Assembly: GCA_022606425.2 (NCBI GenBank)
Contig: JAHDVF020000208.1
Span: 1,660,501-1,724,500 of the forward strand
Direction of reading: 5' to 3'
Length of the DNA stretch: 64,000 nucleotides
Source of the DNA: Lepidostoma basale
Lineage: Eukaryota; Arthropoda; Insecta; Trichoptera; Lepidostomatidae
In this document: piece by piece, positions 1-10,275 of the stretch
How the letters are laid out: the number at the start of each line of letters is the position of its first letter
How positions within the stretch are numbered: the first letter of the stretch is position 1
Translations under genes and position numbers: made by a program
The notes under the pieces: model-generated
What the model was told of the DNA's origin: nothing
Seen by the model: only the letters and a program-made list of their open reading frames with translations
Database searches by the model: none

Positions 1-945
1 AGTGGCCATTTCTTTAAGCTGATACGTGACTGTCGTTTTGGCGTTTGTGGTGCGAATATTCTACCTGATAAAGGCAATAAGTCATATTAAGCACAATTCC
101 CTTATACATATTCATTCGATGTTAATATTTTCTATTTTAGTTATGGTAAAATTTGTATAAAAAAATACTAGATAATATGCATTTCTTGTATTTATGATAA
201 AGAGTAAAACGAATAATTTCTTTGAAGTTCCACTTTACTAATATATTTTTTGTGTTTAATCAGATGTAGCGATCGTGCCCCTTAGTCCTATAGTTATTGA
301 AAAGTTTTATACTAGGTACTTCGAAAAAAACGGTAAATTTTGTACTTTTAAATTAGTCTAACAAAAAACAGTATTTCAATTAATAAAAATTCGTAGTCTG
401 ACATCTGTTAAAATCAAGAGTAAACTATTTGTTTTGCTATAATAAAAATATATGTTTGACACATAGATGTCACTAATATACAGTTAGTAAAAACAAAGTT
501 GTCAATTGGTAAAAAATAAAAACGATTATTTCCCATATTAATCTGACACTTTTTATTGTGATATTTACTTATTTTTTCTTTCGATTTCCTTTAGAAATCA
601 TACAATACATTTAAATGTAATTTATTTCAAAAATGCATAGGAAATTATAGTGCTTATTTTTGTTTTTAATTTATTATCAGCACATAGAGAATCGATAAAA
701 TATTATATTTACTAAAAGTTACAAAAGAAAACTGTTTTTTTTTTTAAATATAATGTTAAATGTGCACAAGACAATATTTTTTTCCTACATTTGCTTCAAA
801 AAAAGGTATTAACATTAATATTGAAAAACATGAAAAGAAATAAATTTAACCGTTTGATTATTCAACAAATAATTTTTTAGAAGAGTGAAATATGTTTTCT
901 ACTAATATTGTCATAAGCGCCACGAAAATGACGCCATGTATATTA
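1..945. other. AT-rich intergenic stretch, no gene seen
   Basis: Very AT-rich sequence with many short homopolymer runs. I see no long open reading frame, no splice-bounded coding exon and no recognisable RNA gene on either strand. It ends where a GC-richer LINE-derived element starts. Confidence 0.6.
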
Positions 946-949
946 GCCT

Positions 950-1141
950 TTGTGAACGTTGGACGATCGAATGTTCGCGGGAGATGCCTATTGGTGGCGA
1001 TGAGGTTCACAACCTATCACACCGCGTCTCCCGCAGGGGCGAAAAGAGAAGGGTGGAGTGCCGCATCGGTTAAAGTGTGGCAGTCCATTCTTTCTGCCTA
1101 CCCCTTCGGGGAGACGGCGTGATGGTTAGTTAGTTAGTTAG
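950..1141 (+). mobile_element. Short internally deleted LINE derivative with (TTAG)n tail
   Basis: The first ~110 bases (ATGTTCGCGGGAGATGCC, a GGTGGCGATGAGG block, GTGCCGCATCGG) resemble the 5' end of the LINE at 18.4 kb. They are joined directly to that LINE's 3' end (GTGTGGCAGTCCATTC, a CTGCCTACCCC block, GACGGCGTGATGG) and end in a GTTAGTTAGTTAG tail. The whole EN-RT coding region is missing. A second copy of the same join lies inverted at 53.45-53.64 kb, so this looks like a small non-autonomous family moved by the LINE. The small open frame through it (892-1122) is not considered a gene. Confidence 0.75.
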
Positions 1142-1486
1142 AAGATATGAATAATTTCTAAAGCTTTACACATGAAAAAATACATAGTAAATATTATTTT
1201 ACTTAATTTTTACCTTTTCCTGTATTATCATTTAAATGCATATATGTAGTTTTTTTATTTATTTTTTATTATAGAATGTATAATCACATTTTGCTAAATA
1301 TCTGTCTATTTTTAATTAGATTTTTTTTCGGTCGTCTAGGAAAGTAAATATTCTATTGATCGAAAATACCCCATAAAAAATAAATTATTTTTTAGTAATG
1401 CCGGAAATAGTTAGTGGCAATGTTTTAACCGTTGCTAACTTCACGATGTGCGTCCTCGTGTTGACAGGGGTCTTTACAGTTTGAAC

Positions 1487-4400
1487 ATGGCTGCCGCCGA
1501 AGAGATTGCCCTCTTAGCTCTCGTTTATGACCATCTTTTAAAGAAAGACAAAGGCTGTGCTACAGTTTATCAAAAGAAAACAAAAGCTGTAAGTTTGACG
1601 TGCATATTTTTATTGCTAATATTATTAATTATCGCGAATTATCATAAACCTGGCCCCCCACGTGCGACTACGCGCTTCGCTGTTTTTAACACGTGCTTTT
1701 AACGACTTCTATTTATTTATGTCAATTTCAATCAATGTGTAGTTACTGTTAACTGACATTATTCACCTTTATTTCAGCCGGCACCACCCAAAGGATGTCC
1801 TAACTTGGAAGAGATATTCGCACATTACCAAAAGACATCCAAGAAAAAAGTACCGGCAATAAAAGCACAAGGGAAAGCTGAATCCAGGTAAATGCCTCAT
1901 TTATACTCAATAACAATGTACCTTCATTATTTCACCATATTTATGTAATAGTTGGCTATTCCGCTGTAGACAGTTTTTTTTATTTATACCTATGTATAAC
2001 GTCACGTCAACGAATTCGCACGTTTTTCCCCCAACATTGTGGTTATGTTGGTATCTAATTCGGATATGTATTTATATTATAAACGCACATGTCAATGCCA
2101 TGTGTTTAATATCAAATAGTTCCATAATAAGGTTTTTAATTTAGGTTATAGTTTGTTTCCATTGTTAGTACGTTTTTAATAAGTTTTTTTTTCTGTTTTA
2201 AAAACTCATTTTATACTCTTAAAATATTAGTTTTTATAGAAGCAAAACATTCTTACCTCAGTTATGAAGCATTTAATTGAGCTTCTCTTTCTTTTAAATG
2301 TGATCAATTTTCTGCTTAGTTTAAGCTAAGAGATTCACACGCTTATCATGTGACAAAACCACATGGAAAATATACTTTATCCACATTTTCAGCTCCGAAG
2401 AGTCTTCTTCTGAAGAAGATACCCCTCCACCCAAGGCTATCCCCAAAGGTCCCATCCTCAACGGGAAGCAGCCTGCCGCCAAGCAGGGCAAAAAAGAGAG
2501 TTCCGATGATTCTGACGAAAGCTCTGAAGAGGAGAAACCTAAGGTTTGGATTGTTTTTTTTGTTTTTTTTATTTATATTTTGTGCACACAATGATGAGAA
2601 AAAATATTGTTATTGATATATTATGATAAATAATGCTTGTTTCGTCACTACCACTGATTTATTTTTTATAAAACACATATAGGTATTTTTAATTGTCAGA
2701 TTTTGTAATTCAACATATTTTCACTTAGGCGGCAGCTCTCACCAAACCTGTCCCTGCCAAGAAGGTCGAATCCTCAGACTCCAGCGATGACAGTGATGAG
2801 GACGAAGCTCCCAAGAAGATTCCTATTCCATCGTCACAAAAGAAGTCTGTTCCAACTCCCAAGATTGCAGCAACACTTGTAAAGAAACAAAAAAGCGATA
2901 GTGATTCTTCCGATGAAGATACGCCTCCACCAAAAGTGGCGCCTAAGCCTAATTCTCCAAAAAAACCACAAGCCACAGCCAATCCAGTCAAGAAAGTGGA
3001 ATCTGATTCTGATGATAGTGATGATTCCAGCGAGGAAGAATCTATAAAGCCACCGTCAAAAGTTCCCCCGAAGCCGCAAGCAGCCAAACAAAAACCTGGA
3101 GCCAAAGTGACTCCGGCCAAGAAAAACGACTCCGATTCTGACTCTGACAGTGATTCTAGTGAAGATGCTAAACCACCCATCAAAACCCCTGCCAAAACTA
3201 CCGCCAAGGCCGCTGCAGCGGCAGAATCTTCTAGTGATGACAGCGATTCTGATGAAAAGCCACCCAAGAAGAAGGCACCTGTCGCAGCTGCCAAGCCCGT
3301 TGCAAAGAAGGCAGAGTCATCCAGTGAGGAATCTTCTGATGATGAGCCCCAAAAGGCGTCTGCTAAACCTGCTAGCAAACCGGTACGTCCACTTAATCAT
3401 ACCCTCACACCCTCCCCCCTCCCACATCAGCATCCCTCCTTTTTATGATGTTAAAAAAAGATTGAGATAAATCTATGATAATTTTTATCAGTTTCGTCAC
3501 TACCACTGATTTGTACATAATTTTCTGCTATTAGAGTAACGCTGCAACTTGCATTTTATAATTGTTAAATTATTTTAGGTGGCCAAAGCGGCTGTCAAAA
3601 AGAAGGAAGAGTCATCATCAGACTCTGAAGATGATAGTGATGAGGATGAGAAGGCAGCAAAGCCTGCCCAGGCGGCAAGCAACAAAAGGAAAGCCGAGTC
3701 TTCGAGTGATGATGAAGAAGACGATGATGACGAGGTTAAACCCACGCCAGTGAAGAAAGCTAATCTTAACCAATCCGGTGAAAATGGCGAACAGGTAAGC
3801 TAACCAATTCATCTATATAAATAATACTTGATTACTTAAGTACACATGCATTATATTCCTGTTAAGTTACACACACATTCACACAAAAAAAAAGCGTCTT
3901 TACAGATTTTAGACAGTCGAACTTGGTTATTACGAGGCAGATGGGACTGACTGAATCGGCTTATTATAAGCATTACTCGTTATATTAGAGAATAGGGCGA
4001 AAATACCCATCACATGAAGACGCGAGTATTTGGAGCATTCACATAACATGAGCTCTGAGCATTCACATAACATGAGCTCTGAGGATCGTCTCTTTTTGGT
4101 CAAATCCGAAAAGTAGCCCATTATAAATATATGGAGAAAATCGTAAACTAAAATGTCAATTAATGTTTCCTCATTACATCGGAGATCTCGCTATTTCCGG
4201 GATCATAATAACCGAGTTTGACTGTATATGCATCCATTATGCAGAATATCCCAGCACATTACAATTAAACAATGGATTCTGTTTCAATAGTATTTGTTTT
4301 TCAGTCACCAACAAAGCTGAAAAATGGCTTTTGTCTGAAGCACCTGAAAATATATTCCTTACCCCCCTACCCAAGTTGTATGTTCTGGGCGCCAAACCAC

Positions 4401-6041
4401 CACTAGACTTTCTCACATTTAAACGAAATAACCTGCATCAGATATTACTTTTTTTTTTGCCCAAAATAAACTTGTGCTGCTTGTGTTTCACAGGCAAAAC
4501 AGGATAACGGTAGCTTTGCTACTCCAAGTCCCGCTGGAAATTTCCAAAACAAAAGGGGAAATCAGAATACTCCATTTAGACGAGTGGTCTCCGAGGTGGT
4601 GAAGGTGGACCCGCGTCTGACTGATAACTCCTTCGAAGGAAAGGTAAATGCCCTAGCACTGGCCTAGCCGAGCACAATACTCCATGATCATTAATCGCTC
4701 ATGCCTCGCAGTGCGGTCTCAGCTAATGTTTGGGCATTTACTAAATATATCTCTAGCAATCGTTTTCCCGGGGGCGCACATAATTTTCATGATGTATTGT
4801 GTTTGGTGATTATTAATAAGGCCTTTCTCTATTATTATAAAGGAGGAAGAGGAGGACGGAGACAACCAAAACAACAGGAGCTTTGGCGGACGTGGCGGCC
4901 GAGGGTTTGGGAACAGGGGCTTCGGGGACAGGGGCAGAGGGGGCCGTGGAGGATTCGGTGATAGAAGAGGGGGCGGTGGATTCCGGGGTGGCCGAGGGGG
5001 CTTTGGGGACAGAGGTGGCCGTGGGGGCTTTGGGGACCGAGGGGGGAGAGGAGGCCGCGGAGGGTTCAGGGGTAATGACCGCGGAGGTGGTGGCTTCAGG
5101 GGAGGCTTTAGAGGAGGACGGGATGGAGACCGAGAAGGACGAGGGGGCGGTGGTGACAGAGGAGGGTTCAGGAAGTCCTGGGGCGGGGAGAGAGGAGGCC
5201 GAGGCGGTGACCGAGGAGGAAGAGGCGACAGAGGAGGATTCAATAGAAGTTTTGGAGGCGGTGGAGACTCGCAACAAAACAAAAAAATTACTTTTGATTA
5301 GATATGCAAATAACGGATAATAATGAATGTAAGTTAATAATTTACTTATTTACCTTAATTTTAGTTGTTCCCTTTTCTCAACAATCCGTATTATTTAAAA
5401 TTGGATTGAAGGTCATCTCATAAACATTAACCTAAGGCCACACGTTGACCCAAGTCCTTCGGTTAGTGATAAGTTTATCACTATAGTCGGCAACCGTAGT
5501 GGAGGTCATTATAATACTCCCCAATACTTTGGTTCGCCAGTTGCTTGCCCCGCAAAGTTCTAGACACCAATCCTTCCTTTGTGGCTGCAGCCTTAGGGTA
5601 GTCGATGTACACGGTTTTAAAGACTTTGTATTTTAAATCTGTTCCCAACCTAAACTATGTACAATAAATCCAACACCCAGGCTATATCGCTGAAGCAAGT
5701 AACCTTTTTGTTAAATGAATTATAGTTTATGGGAGTGATGTGTGTTGCCTTAATTAATGTGTAAGGCAAAACATATCACTCCCATAAAATTTTAATAAAT
5801 ATCTAAAAGAAAATTACTTTTCTTAACTTAATAGTATAGTGTCCTACATTTTTCAAGTAATAATAACAATATTTGTTCTTTGCAGAAAGGTGCCCGGGGC
5901 TCGTGGGGAGAGCGTGCCAACCTGGACCTCAAGCACACTCGAGGGAAGGGATTCAAGCATGAGAAAACCAAGAAAAAACGTGGTGCTTATCGAGGTGGAG
6001 CCATAGACACTTCAGTGAATTCTATTAAGTTTGAGGACTGA
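1487..6041 (+). CDS. Nopp140: Nopp140 (nucleolar and coiled-body phosphoprotein 1), multi-exon
   Basis: Nucleolar/Cajal-body phosphoprotein that chaperones box C/D and H/ACA snoRNPs. CDS exons read by eye, all GT/AG with consistent phase: 1487-1588, 1778-1887, 2393-2543, 2729-3382, 3579-3794, 4494-4643, then either 4843-5301 (RGG tail) or 5886-6041 (conserved tail). The conserved-tail product is about 512 aa, the RGG product about 613 aa. The N-terminus (MAAAEEIALLALVYDHLLKK) is LisH-like, as in the family. The middle alternates Ser/Asp/Glu acidic clusters (CK2-type SSDDSDSDE) with Lys/Pro/Ala-rich basic blocks, the Nopp140 hallmark. The shared exon 6 has the start of the SRP40 domain (NTPFRRV...VDPRLTDNSFEGK). 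The initiator ATG was chosen because upstream in-frame sequence lacks family similarity. Recognition of the family is firm; exact splice choice is inference. Confidence 0.93.
2585..2662 (+). ncRNA. Box C/D snoRNA candidate in Nopp140 intron 3
   Basis: Box C ATGATGA (2591-2597, matches RUGAUGA), a C'-like ATGATAA (2623-2629), and box D CTGA (2654-2657), 67 nt from C to D. Just before box D is TTTCGTCACTACC (2640-2652), which from memory of the conserved 18S rRNA is an exact antisense of GGUAGUGACGAAA. The box D plus five rule points to the A of GGUAG. No strong terminal stem was seen. Intronic location is normal for animal C/D snoRNAs. A paralogue sits in the next intron. Confidence 0.75.
3439..3514 (+). 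ncRNA. Second box C/D snoRNA candidate in Nopp140 intron 4
   Basis: Same layout as the copy in intron 3: box C ATGATGT (3445-3451, one off consensus), C'-like ATGATAA (3475-3481), antisense TTTCGTCACTACC (3492-3504), box D CTGA (3506-3509), 65 nt C to D. The spacing from C' to the antisense is identical in both copies (10 nt), while the linker sequences differ. This pattern of conserved boxes and guide in diverged surroundings supports a functional RNA over a random repeat. Confidence 0.72.
4031..4082 (+). repeat. Tandem 24-bp duplication in Nopp140 intron 5
   Basis: The unit GAGCATTCACATAACATGAG plus CTCT occurs twice head to tail. It explains the repeated SELMLCEC in a minus-strand frame, which is not a gene. 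Confidence 0.8.
4843..5301 (+). CDS. Nopp140: Nopp140 alternative terminal exon, RGG isoform
   Basis: Phase-0 exon entered at an AG after TATTATTATAAAG and open for 152 codons to a TAG. It begins with acidic residues (EEEEDGDNQNN) and then becomes a Gly/Arg/Phe-rich tail of repeated RGG, GGRGGFGDR and GGFRGG units, ending KKITFD. Such tails are RNA-binding, arginine-methylated nucleolar domains like those of fibrillarin and nucleolin. It has no ATG of its own and is read only by splicing from exon 6 (donor after 4643, phase 0). Drosophila Nopp140 is known to make a conserved-tail and an RGG-tail isoform; this gene shows the same arrangement. Two other frames of this GC-rich exon are also open, which is a composition effect. 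Confidence 0.88.
   Translation, partial: EEEEDGDNQNNRSFGGRGGRGFGNRGFGDRGRGGRGGFGDRRGGGGFRGGRGGFGDRGGRGGFGDRGGRGGRGGFRGNDRGGGGFRGGFRGGRDGDREGRGGGGDRGGFRKSWGGERGGRGGDRGGRGDRGGFNRSFGGGGDSQQNKKITFD
5663..5668 (+). terminator. Poly(A) signal for the RGG isoform
   Basis: AATAAA about 360 bases after the RGG stop codon and upstream of the last exon. It would end the RGG transcript, making the choice a competition between polyadenylation and splicing. Confidence 0.6.
5726..5797. repeat. Short palindromic foldback element in last Nopp140 intron
   Basis: TTATGGGAGTGATGTGTGTT... is mirrored by ...AAAACATATCACTCCCATAA around an AATTAA centre. The right arm (AAGGC, AAAACATATCA, CTCCCATAAAAT) matches the arm of the foldback family seen at 23.1, 42.4, 60.3, 60.7 and 61.7 kb. 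It lies between the RGG poly(A) signal and the conserved last exon. Confidence 0.7.
5886..6041 (+). CDS. Nopp140: Nopp140 conserved SRP40-type C-terminal exon
   Basis: Phase-0 exon after TTCTTTGCAG, coding 51 residues (KGARGSWGERANLDLKHTRG, then GKGFKHEKTKKKRGAYRGG, ending SVNSIKFED) and a TGA. Joined to exon 6 it completes the deeply conserved SRP40 domain found in yeast Srp40 and vertebrate NOLC1. It lies downstream of the RGG exon's poly(A) signal, so use of this tail needs skipping of the RGG exon. Confidence 0.92.
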   Translation, partial: KGARGSWGERANLDLKHTRGKGFKHEKTKKKRGAYRGGAIDTSVNSIKFED

Positions 6042-6736
6042 TTTAAACCCTTAATTTTGTTCTCCGCAATATGGAATAATGAGATAGGTGTTCATTATTC
6101 CCATGTGCAAGACAATTTATTGATTGCACCGATTTACAATATCAAATTAGTTATGTAAGTTTTATCTCCCCACGCATTTAAAGTGCATTCTGATGCATAG
6201 GAGTAGAATGTTGTATTCTTCACTTGCATCAGGCAAGTGGGCCCTTTTAAACCCCTCAGTTACTTTGTAAAGTTTTGAACACCTAATCATCTCGCGGAGT
6301 CCCGCGGCTTGTAACACATTTATAATGTTGGGGTAAATAAACATAACCGAGTGTGGAGTATTCTTGAATAAGTCACGGGAGTTAATTTGAAGCCTGTAAA
6401 TATTGAAATGTCGCTTGTCGGGGGAGACAGATAATAGAACAAGGAATTGTAGTCGTCATTCCGCATTTATATAAAAAATAGTATTTTTTCAATGTTTATT
6501 TTTTTACTTCCTTTCACAAGAGTTCATTATTTCCTGTAATGATAATTGAAGAATATTTATAGTGAATCTGTTGTGCGATCTTAAGAAAGGTGATGTATGA
6601 TTTGCAAAAACTTTTAAAAAATTGTGTGACGATTGAGGGTTGTCCGCAAGCCATGTCGTCTCAGGCTGCACTGCAATTCTTTAGGATGTTATTTTTGTTT
6701 TAAGTGTTTAAGAGGTTTTAAAGTTTGAAGAAGTGA

Positions 6737-6742
6737 AATAAA
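6737..6742 (+). terminator. Candidate poly(A) signal, conserved-tail isoform
   Basis: AATAAA in GTGAAATAAAATT, about 700 bases past the TGA. An earlier AATAAA lies at 6336-6341; either could serve. Confidence 0.45.
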
Positions 6743-7008
6743 ATTTAAGTCAAGATTCCTAAATTGTAGTTTTATTTTTTTATACACTTAAGCTGAAGAT
6801 CGTAATTTGGTGGATATTTATAGTAAACACGTATAACCCTATTCAGCTTTAATAATGTTACTTTGGGTTTTAAGTGGTGTCCTTTTCAAGAGTTAGAATT
6901 TTATTTTAAAATAGGACTTCTGAACCAAAGTAGATGCGTAAAATGAAACATTTAAGTATTAATCTGCAGTTTACATGTAATACAATGACAAACCATCACA
7001 TTGTTTCT

Positions 7009-7310
7009 CCGATCCTGACACGTCTCTAGATTCCTCCACATTTATACAGTATTCATACATGCATTCCATATGTCCAAACTAATGCAGTGATCCTTTCATT
7101 ATTTTGTTCATAATATGTACTTCCTTCTGCTCTACATTCCTTCCTTATATCAGAGTTTGAAATTCTGTCATACATTGTTTTAACACACATACATCTTAGG
7201 GATCTCATCTCTACCGCATTTATTCTGCTCTCAACCTTCTGCCAATTTCATGCCACACTTCCATTGGTGCTAAAACTCCGTTGTGAGTGGCCATTTTTGC
7301 TTTCATGGAT
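7009..7310 (-). mobile_element. LINE 3'-end fragment, degenerate
   Basis: Read on the minus strand it matches the tail of the LINE at 21.7-22.2 kb: ATGGCCACTCACAACGGAG, AGAATAAATGCGGTAGAGAT, then GTGTCAGGATCGGAG. Stops and frameshifts throughout. About 180 bases of unassigned AT-rich sequence separate it from the next fragment. Confidence 0.7.
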
Positions 7311-7489
7311 ATTTTTTTGTTACATATAATAAAAATTAATAATCAATAAATTGGCTGATTGATGAACAACATTTTTATTAATAAATCTCGGCTGAATTAA
7401 TGAATTTATTCTAATCGTTTTCGAGCTATTCAGAGATTTTATAAGTTTTATCAAATAGATTAGCATATCTATTTTTCGTATACCTTTTT

Positions 7490-8015
7490 TTACTATTCAT
7501 TATGTCCATGTGTCCAAACCCATCTTAATGATCCTCGTCATTATTTTGTTCATAACACCATCATTCGCACCACATTCACTTCTCATATTTTCATTTGACA
7601 CTATCATACACAGAGTATCTACACATTCATCTAATAGATCTCATTTCTACTGCATTTATTCTGCTTTCATCCTTCTTTAACCAGTTCCATGCTTCGCTTC
7701 CATTCATAAGGGTCGGTACAAAAACACCATTGTGCACTGACATTTTAGCTTTTTTGGATAGGTTTTTGTTTGCGATAACTTTAAATGCAGCATTCACTTT
7801 GTTGCCTGCCCCAACCCTTCTTTCAATATCCCTCTCCACTCGCCCATCTTTTGTAAACATACTACCCAAATACACAAACTCATCTACTTGCTCTAGTACT
7901 ACACTAGATTTTCACCAGTCACGCTTATGTTGCAGACTGTCTTGATTTCTTCTTTTTTAATAATCATTACCTTGGACTTATTCACATTCATCGTCAGATC
8001 ATTCTGCATGCATAT
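7490..8015 (-). mobile_element. LINE RT 3'-end fragment
   Basis: Minus-strand frame 7627-7875 reads YLGSMFTKDGRVERDIERRV...KKAKMSVHNGVFVPTLMNGSEAW, the post-catalytic RT segment shared with the LINE at 21.5-21.8 kb ([37 protein letters not shown]). Upstream on the minus strand it reaches the NKSKVMII segment and then breaks off at about 8018. Confidence 0.8.
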
Positions 8016-8019
8016 ACAT

Positions 8020-10036
8020 AAGGGTAGCCCTTATTTTTCAACTTTGTTTTTTTTTTATGTCTCACCCTCTCAGTTTTTTTCCAACTGGTCTAAAACTAAT
8101 GCCAGAAAAAATTTTGATCATTCCAATAAGTGGTGCCCCAAAGGCTGTAAAAATCATCATTTATACAAAAAATGCTGTTTTTTCACAAATTTATCTGAAA
8201 AAATAAAACTTTATGCATCTTAATAAACAATATCAAATAACTACTAAAACACAATAGTAAATAACCCAACAGCACATAGAATTCAAGAAAGAAAACTTAT
8301 TCCATTCGGCATCGCAGCTCTGGTAGTCGGGAAAACGGACCACGGCGCTTAAACATAGCCAGTACTGCGATGTCTTCCAAATGAAGCAGTAGCACTTAGT
8401 TTGTTAAAAATGGCGCAAATAGGTAATCTTTTTGAAAGAGAAGCAAATAAAATATTTGGTTTTAAATTAACCTCTAATAAAGTAATTCGAGTGCTATTTT
8501 GAGTTAGTGTTCGCTACCATGGACTGGAATGGGAGGCTGCTTCCAACAATAACTAGAAACAAAAATGGTTGACAGGTTTCCAGAAATTATTTCTGTGAAC
8601 AGTCAAGATCATCTTTTAGGTGTTCCTCAATTGGCTTCTTGCAGTAGAATGACATGGCAGTAGCTTTTTACAACTTTTTTGTTGATACAATGCAAACCTT
8701 GTGCTGTAACACCAGTGCGTCAAATACAGAAAGAATAAAAGGTGCTTGCATTTTATTAGAATGAAAACTGCGAAAATATCTCTAATATCTACCTTAAACA
8801 CACCATACATAAAAATTGGTTTTTAAGTCTGCTTTTGAAGCATGCATTGCTAGATCGTACGGACACGAACTAACCGGATTATTTCAATGTTTTCAACAAG
8901 CTTAGGCCAATAAAGATACTTCTAAACATACTGTTATATAGTCAATACCATGGACAAGCTGAAATGTGTACAATGGGCTGTGGAGGGGCAAATGCTTAAT
9001 ATAAGTCTGAAGGACAAAATACCCAATACCGAAATCAGACAAGGCTCGTTGATGTGATGTCTCTAGACAGGGCCAGATAATGGGCACCCAGAGTATTGAC
9101 GTGAAGACCATGGGAGGGAAAAAAGAGCATCGGTCAACCCCAAAACCTTATTCCATTCTGGAGATGAAGATGACTAAGATTCGCACAGGATATAGGAAAA
9201 TGGAGAATGTTTGAAGGGATCTATATCCAGAAATGCAGATACTAATGATCAATTTGTTGTAAACATTATTGGTAAGGGAACAGAGTGGACATTTGCGATA
9301 TCTACTGAAGAAATCGTGGCTTTAGCATTTTTTGATGATACAATTCCTATTGAACAAAAAATAAAGATGACCAACGTTCAGGTCAAGAAAAAGAATCAAT
9401 TAATTGTGGCTTCAAGTGTCCCCATTTTGATTTAAAGGAAATAACCGAATTAAAATCTAAATAACTTTGTGTCAAAAAGCACATTGAAATTTTTTAAGCG
9501 GCTTAGAATATTGTCTGATTTTATTGATCGTGGTCCTGCGAACTGGAATTCTCTTCATGATTATCAACATGGCCTTACATTGGTCAGAATCCTTAGTGAT
9601 CAATGACATCGCGGAAAAGGTGTGAAGCTTATGTAAGAATACAGCAATATTGTAACACACGATGAGAAGCAAAAGCAATATCTATTACAAGTCGTAAATA
9701 CTATCAGAGCCATCTTCCATATCGCTCAAAGCATTCATTATCAGTAAATTATTGAACCTTTAAAATTAAAATGTAATATTATGAAAACTTATTTTTATGG
9801 TTGAGAAGTTCTAGGCATTGTTTAAGTTATTTTACTTCCAAATATATGTTTTAAAATTGAAACCAAATGAATAAAATAGTTTTTGCAAAAATTTTTGAAT
9901 TAAACTAATTTTGTTCAACTTCCGCACCCTTTTGGGAACATGTTATTATTAAATAAAAATTCCAAAAAATATCAGTTACTTACTAGCCTTATAAAAAGAT
10001 TAAATTATTTTTTTGCCTACATGCTAAGGGCCACCC
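8020..10036. mobile_element. Possible DNA-transposon remnant with short terminal repeats
   Basis: Bounded by AGGGTAGCCCTTA on the left and the near inverse TAAGGGCCACCCT on the right, about 2 kb apart, separating a minus-strand LINE fragment from an R1-like fragment. No clear target-site duplication and no transposase were found. At 8.9-9.23 kb, + strand, there is a decayed LINE tail (WAGHVSRQGPDNGHPEY-like, with stops). Otherwise AT-rich with no gene seen. Confidence 0.3.
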
Positions 10037-10039
10037 TAC

Positions 10040-10275
10040 TCATACATACTATTCACCCACCGCAGAGGCCCTGAGATGGGTCGTCGCCGACACCTTGTGG
10101 AAGAATGTCAACGTGTTGACCGACTGCATGAGCGCAACAAAGGCTCTGAGCGACGGCGCGCCCACCAATCCGATGGTCTCTTCGATTCAAAAGACTTCCA
10201 AAATCCTTAAAGGTACCGAGTGCACCTTCTTGTGGATCAGGTCACAACGGACTGGAAGGGAACGAAAGAGCAGAT
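10040..10275 (+). mobile_element. R1/Jockey-like LINE, RNase H fragment (left part)
   Basis: Reads AEALRWVVADTLWKNVNVLTD then CMSATKALSDGAPTNPMVSS and, after a one-base frameshift, GHNGLEGNERAD, the typical RNase H end of R1-clade LINEs. It stops at GAAAGAGCAGAT (10264-10275), where an RTE element has inserted; the frame resumes at 13181. Confidence 0.85.

Noticed and set aside
2725..3378. 217-codon minus-strand frame rich in Ser/Leu/Ala
   Set aside because: It is the antisense of Nopp140 exon 4; the low-complexity Ser/Lys codons leave the other strand open. The sense frame has correct splice sites and family features.
4719..5320. Three overlapping open frames (Pro-rich on minus, Ser/Ala- or Glu/Gly-rich otherwise)
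   Set aside because: Composition shadows of the RGG exon; only the phase-0 + frame splices from exon 6 and ends in a sensible tail.
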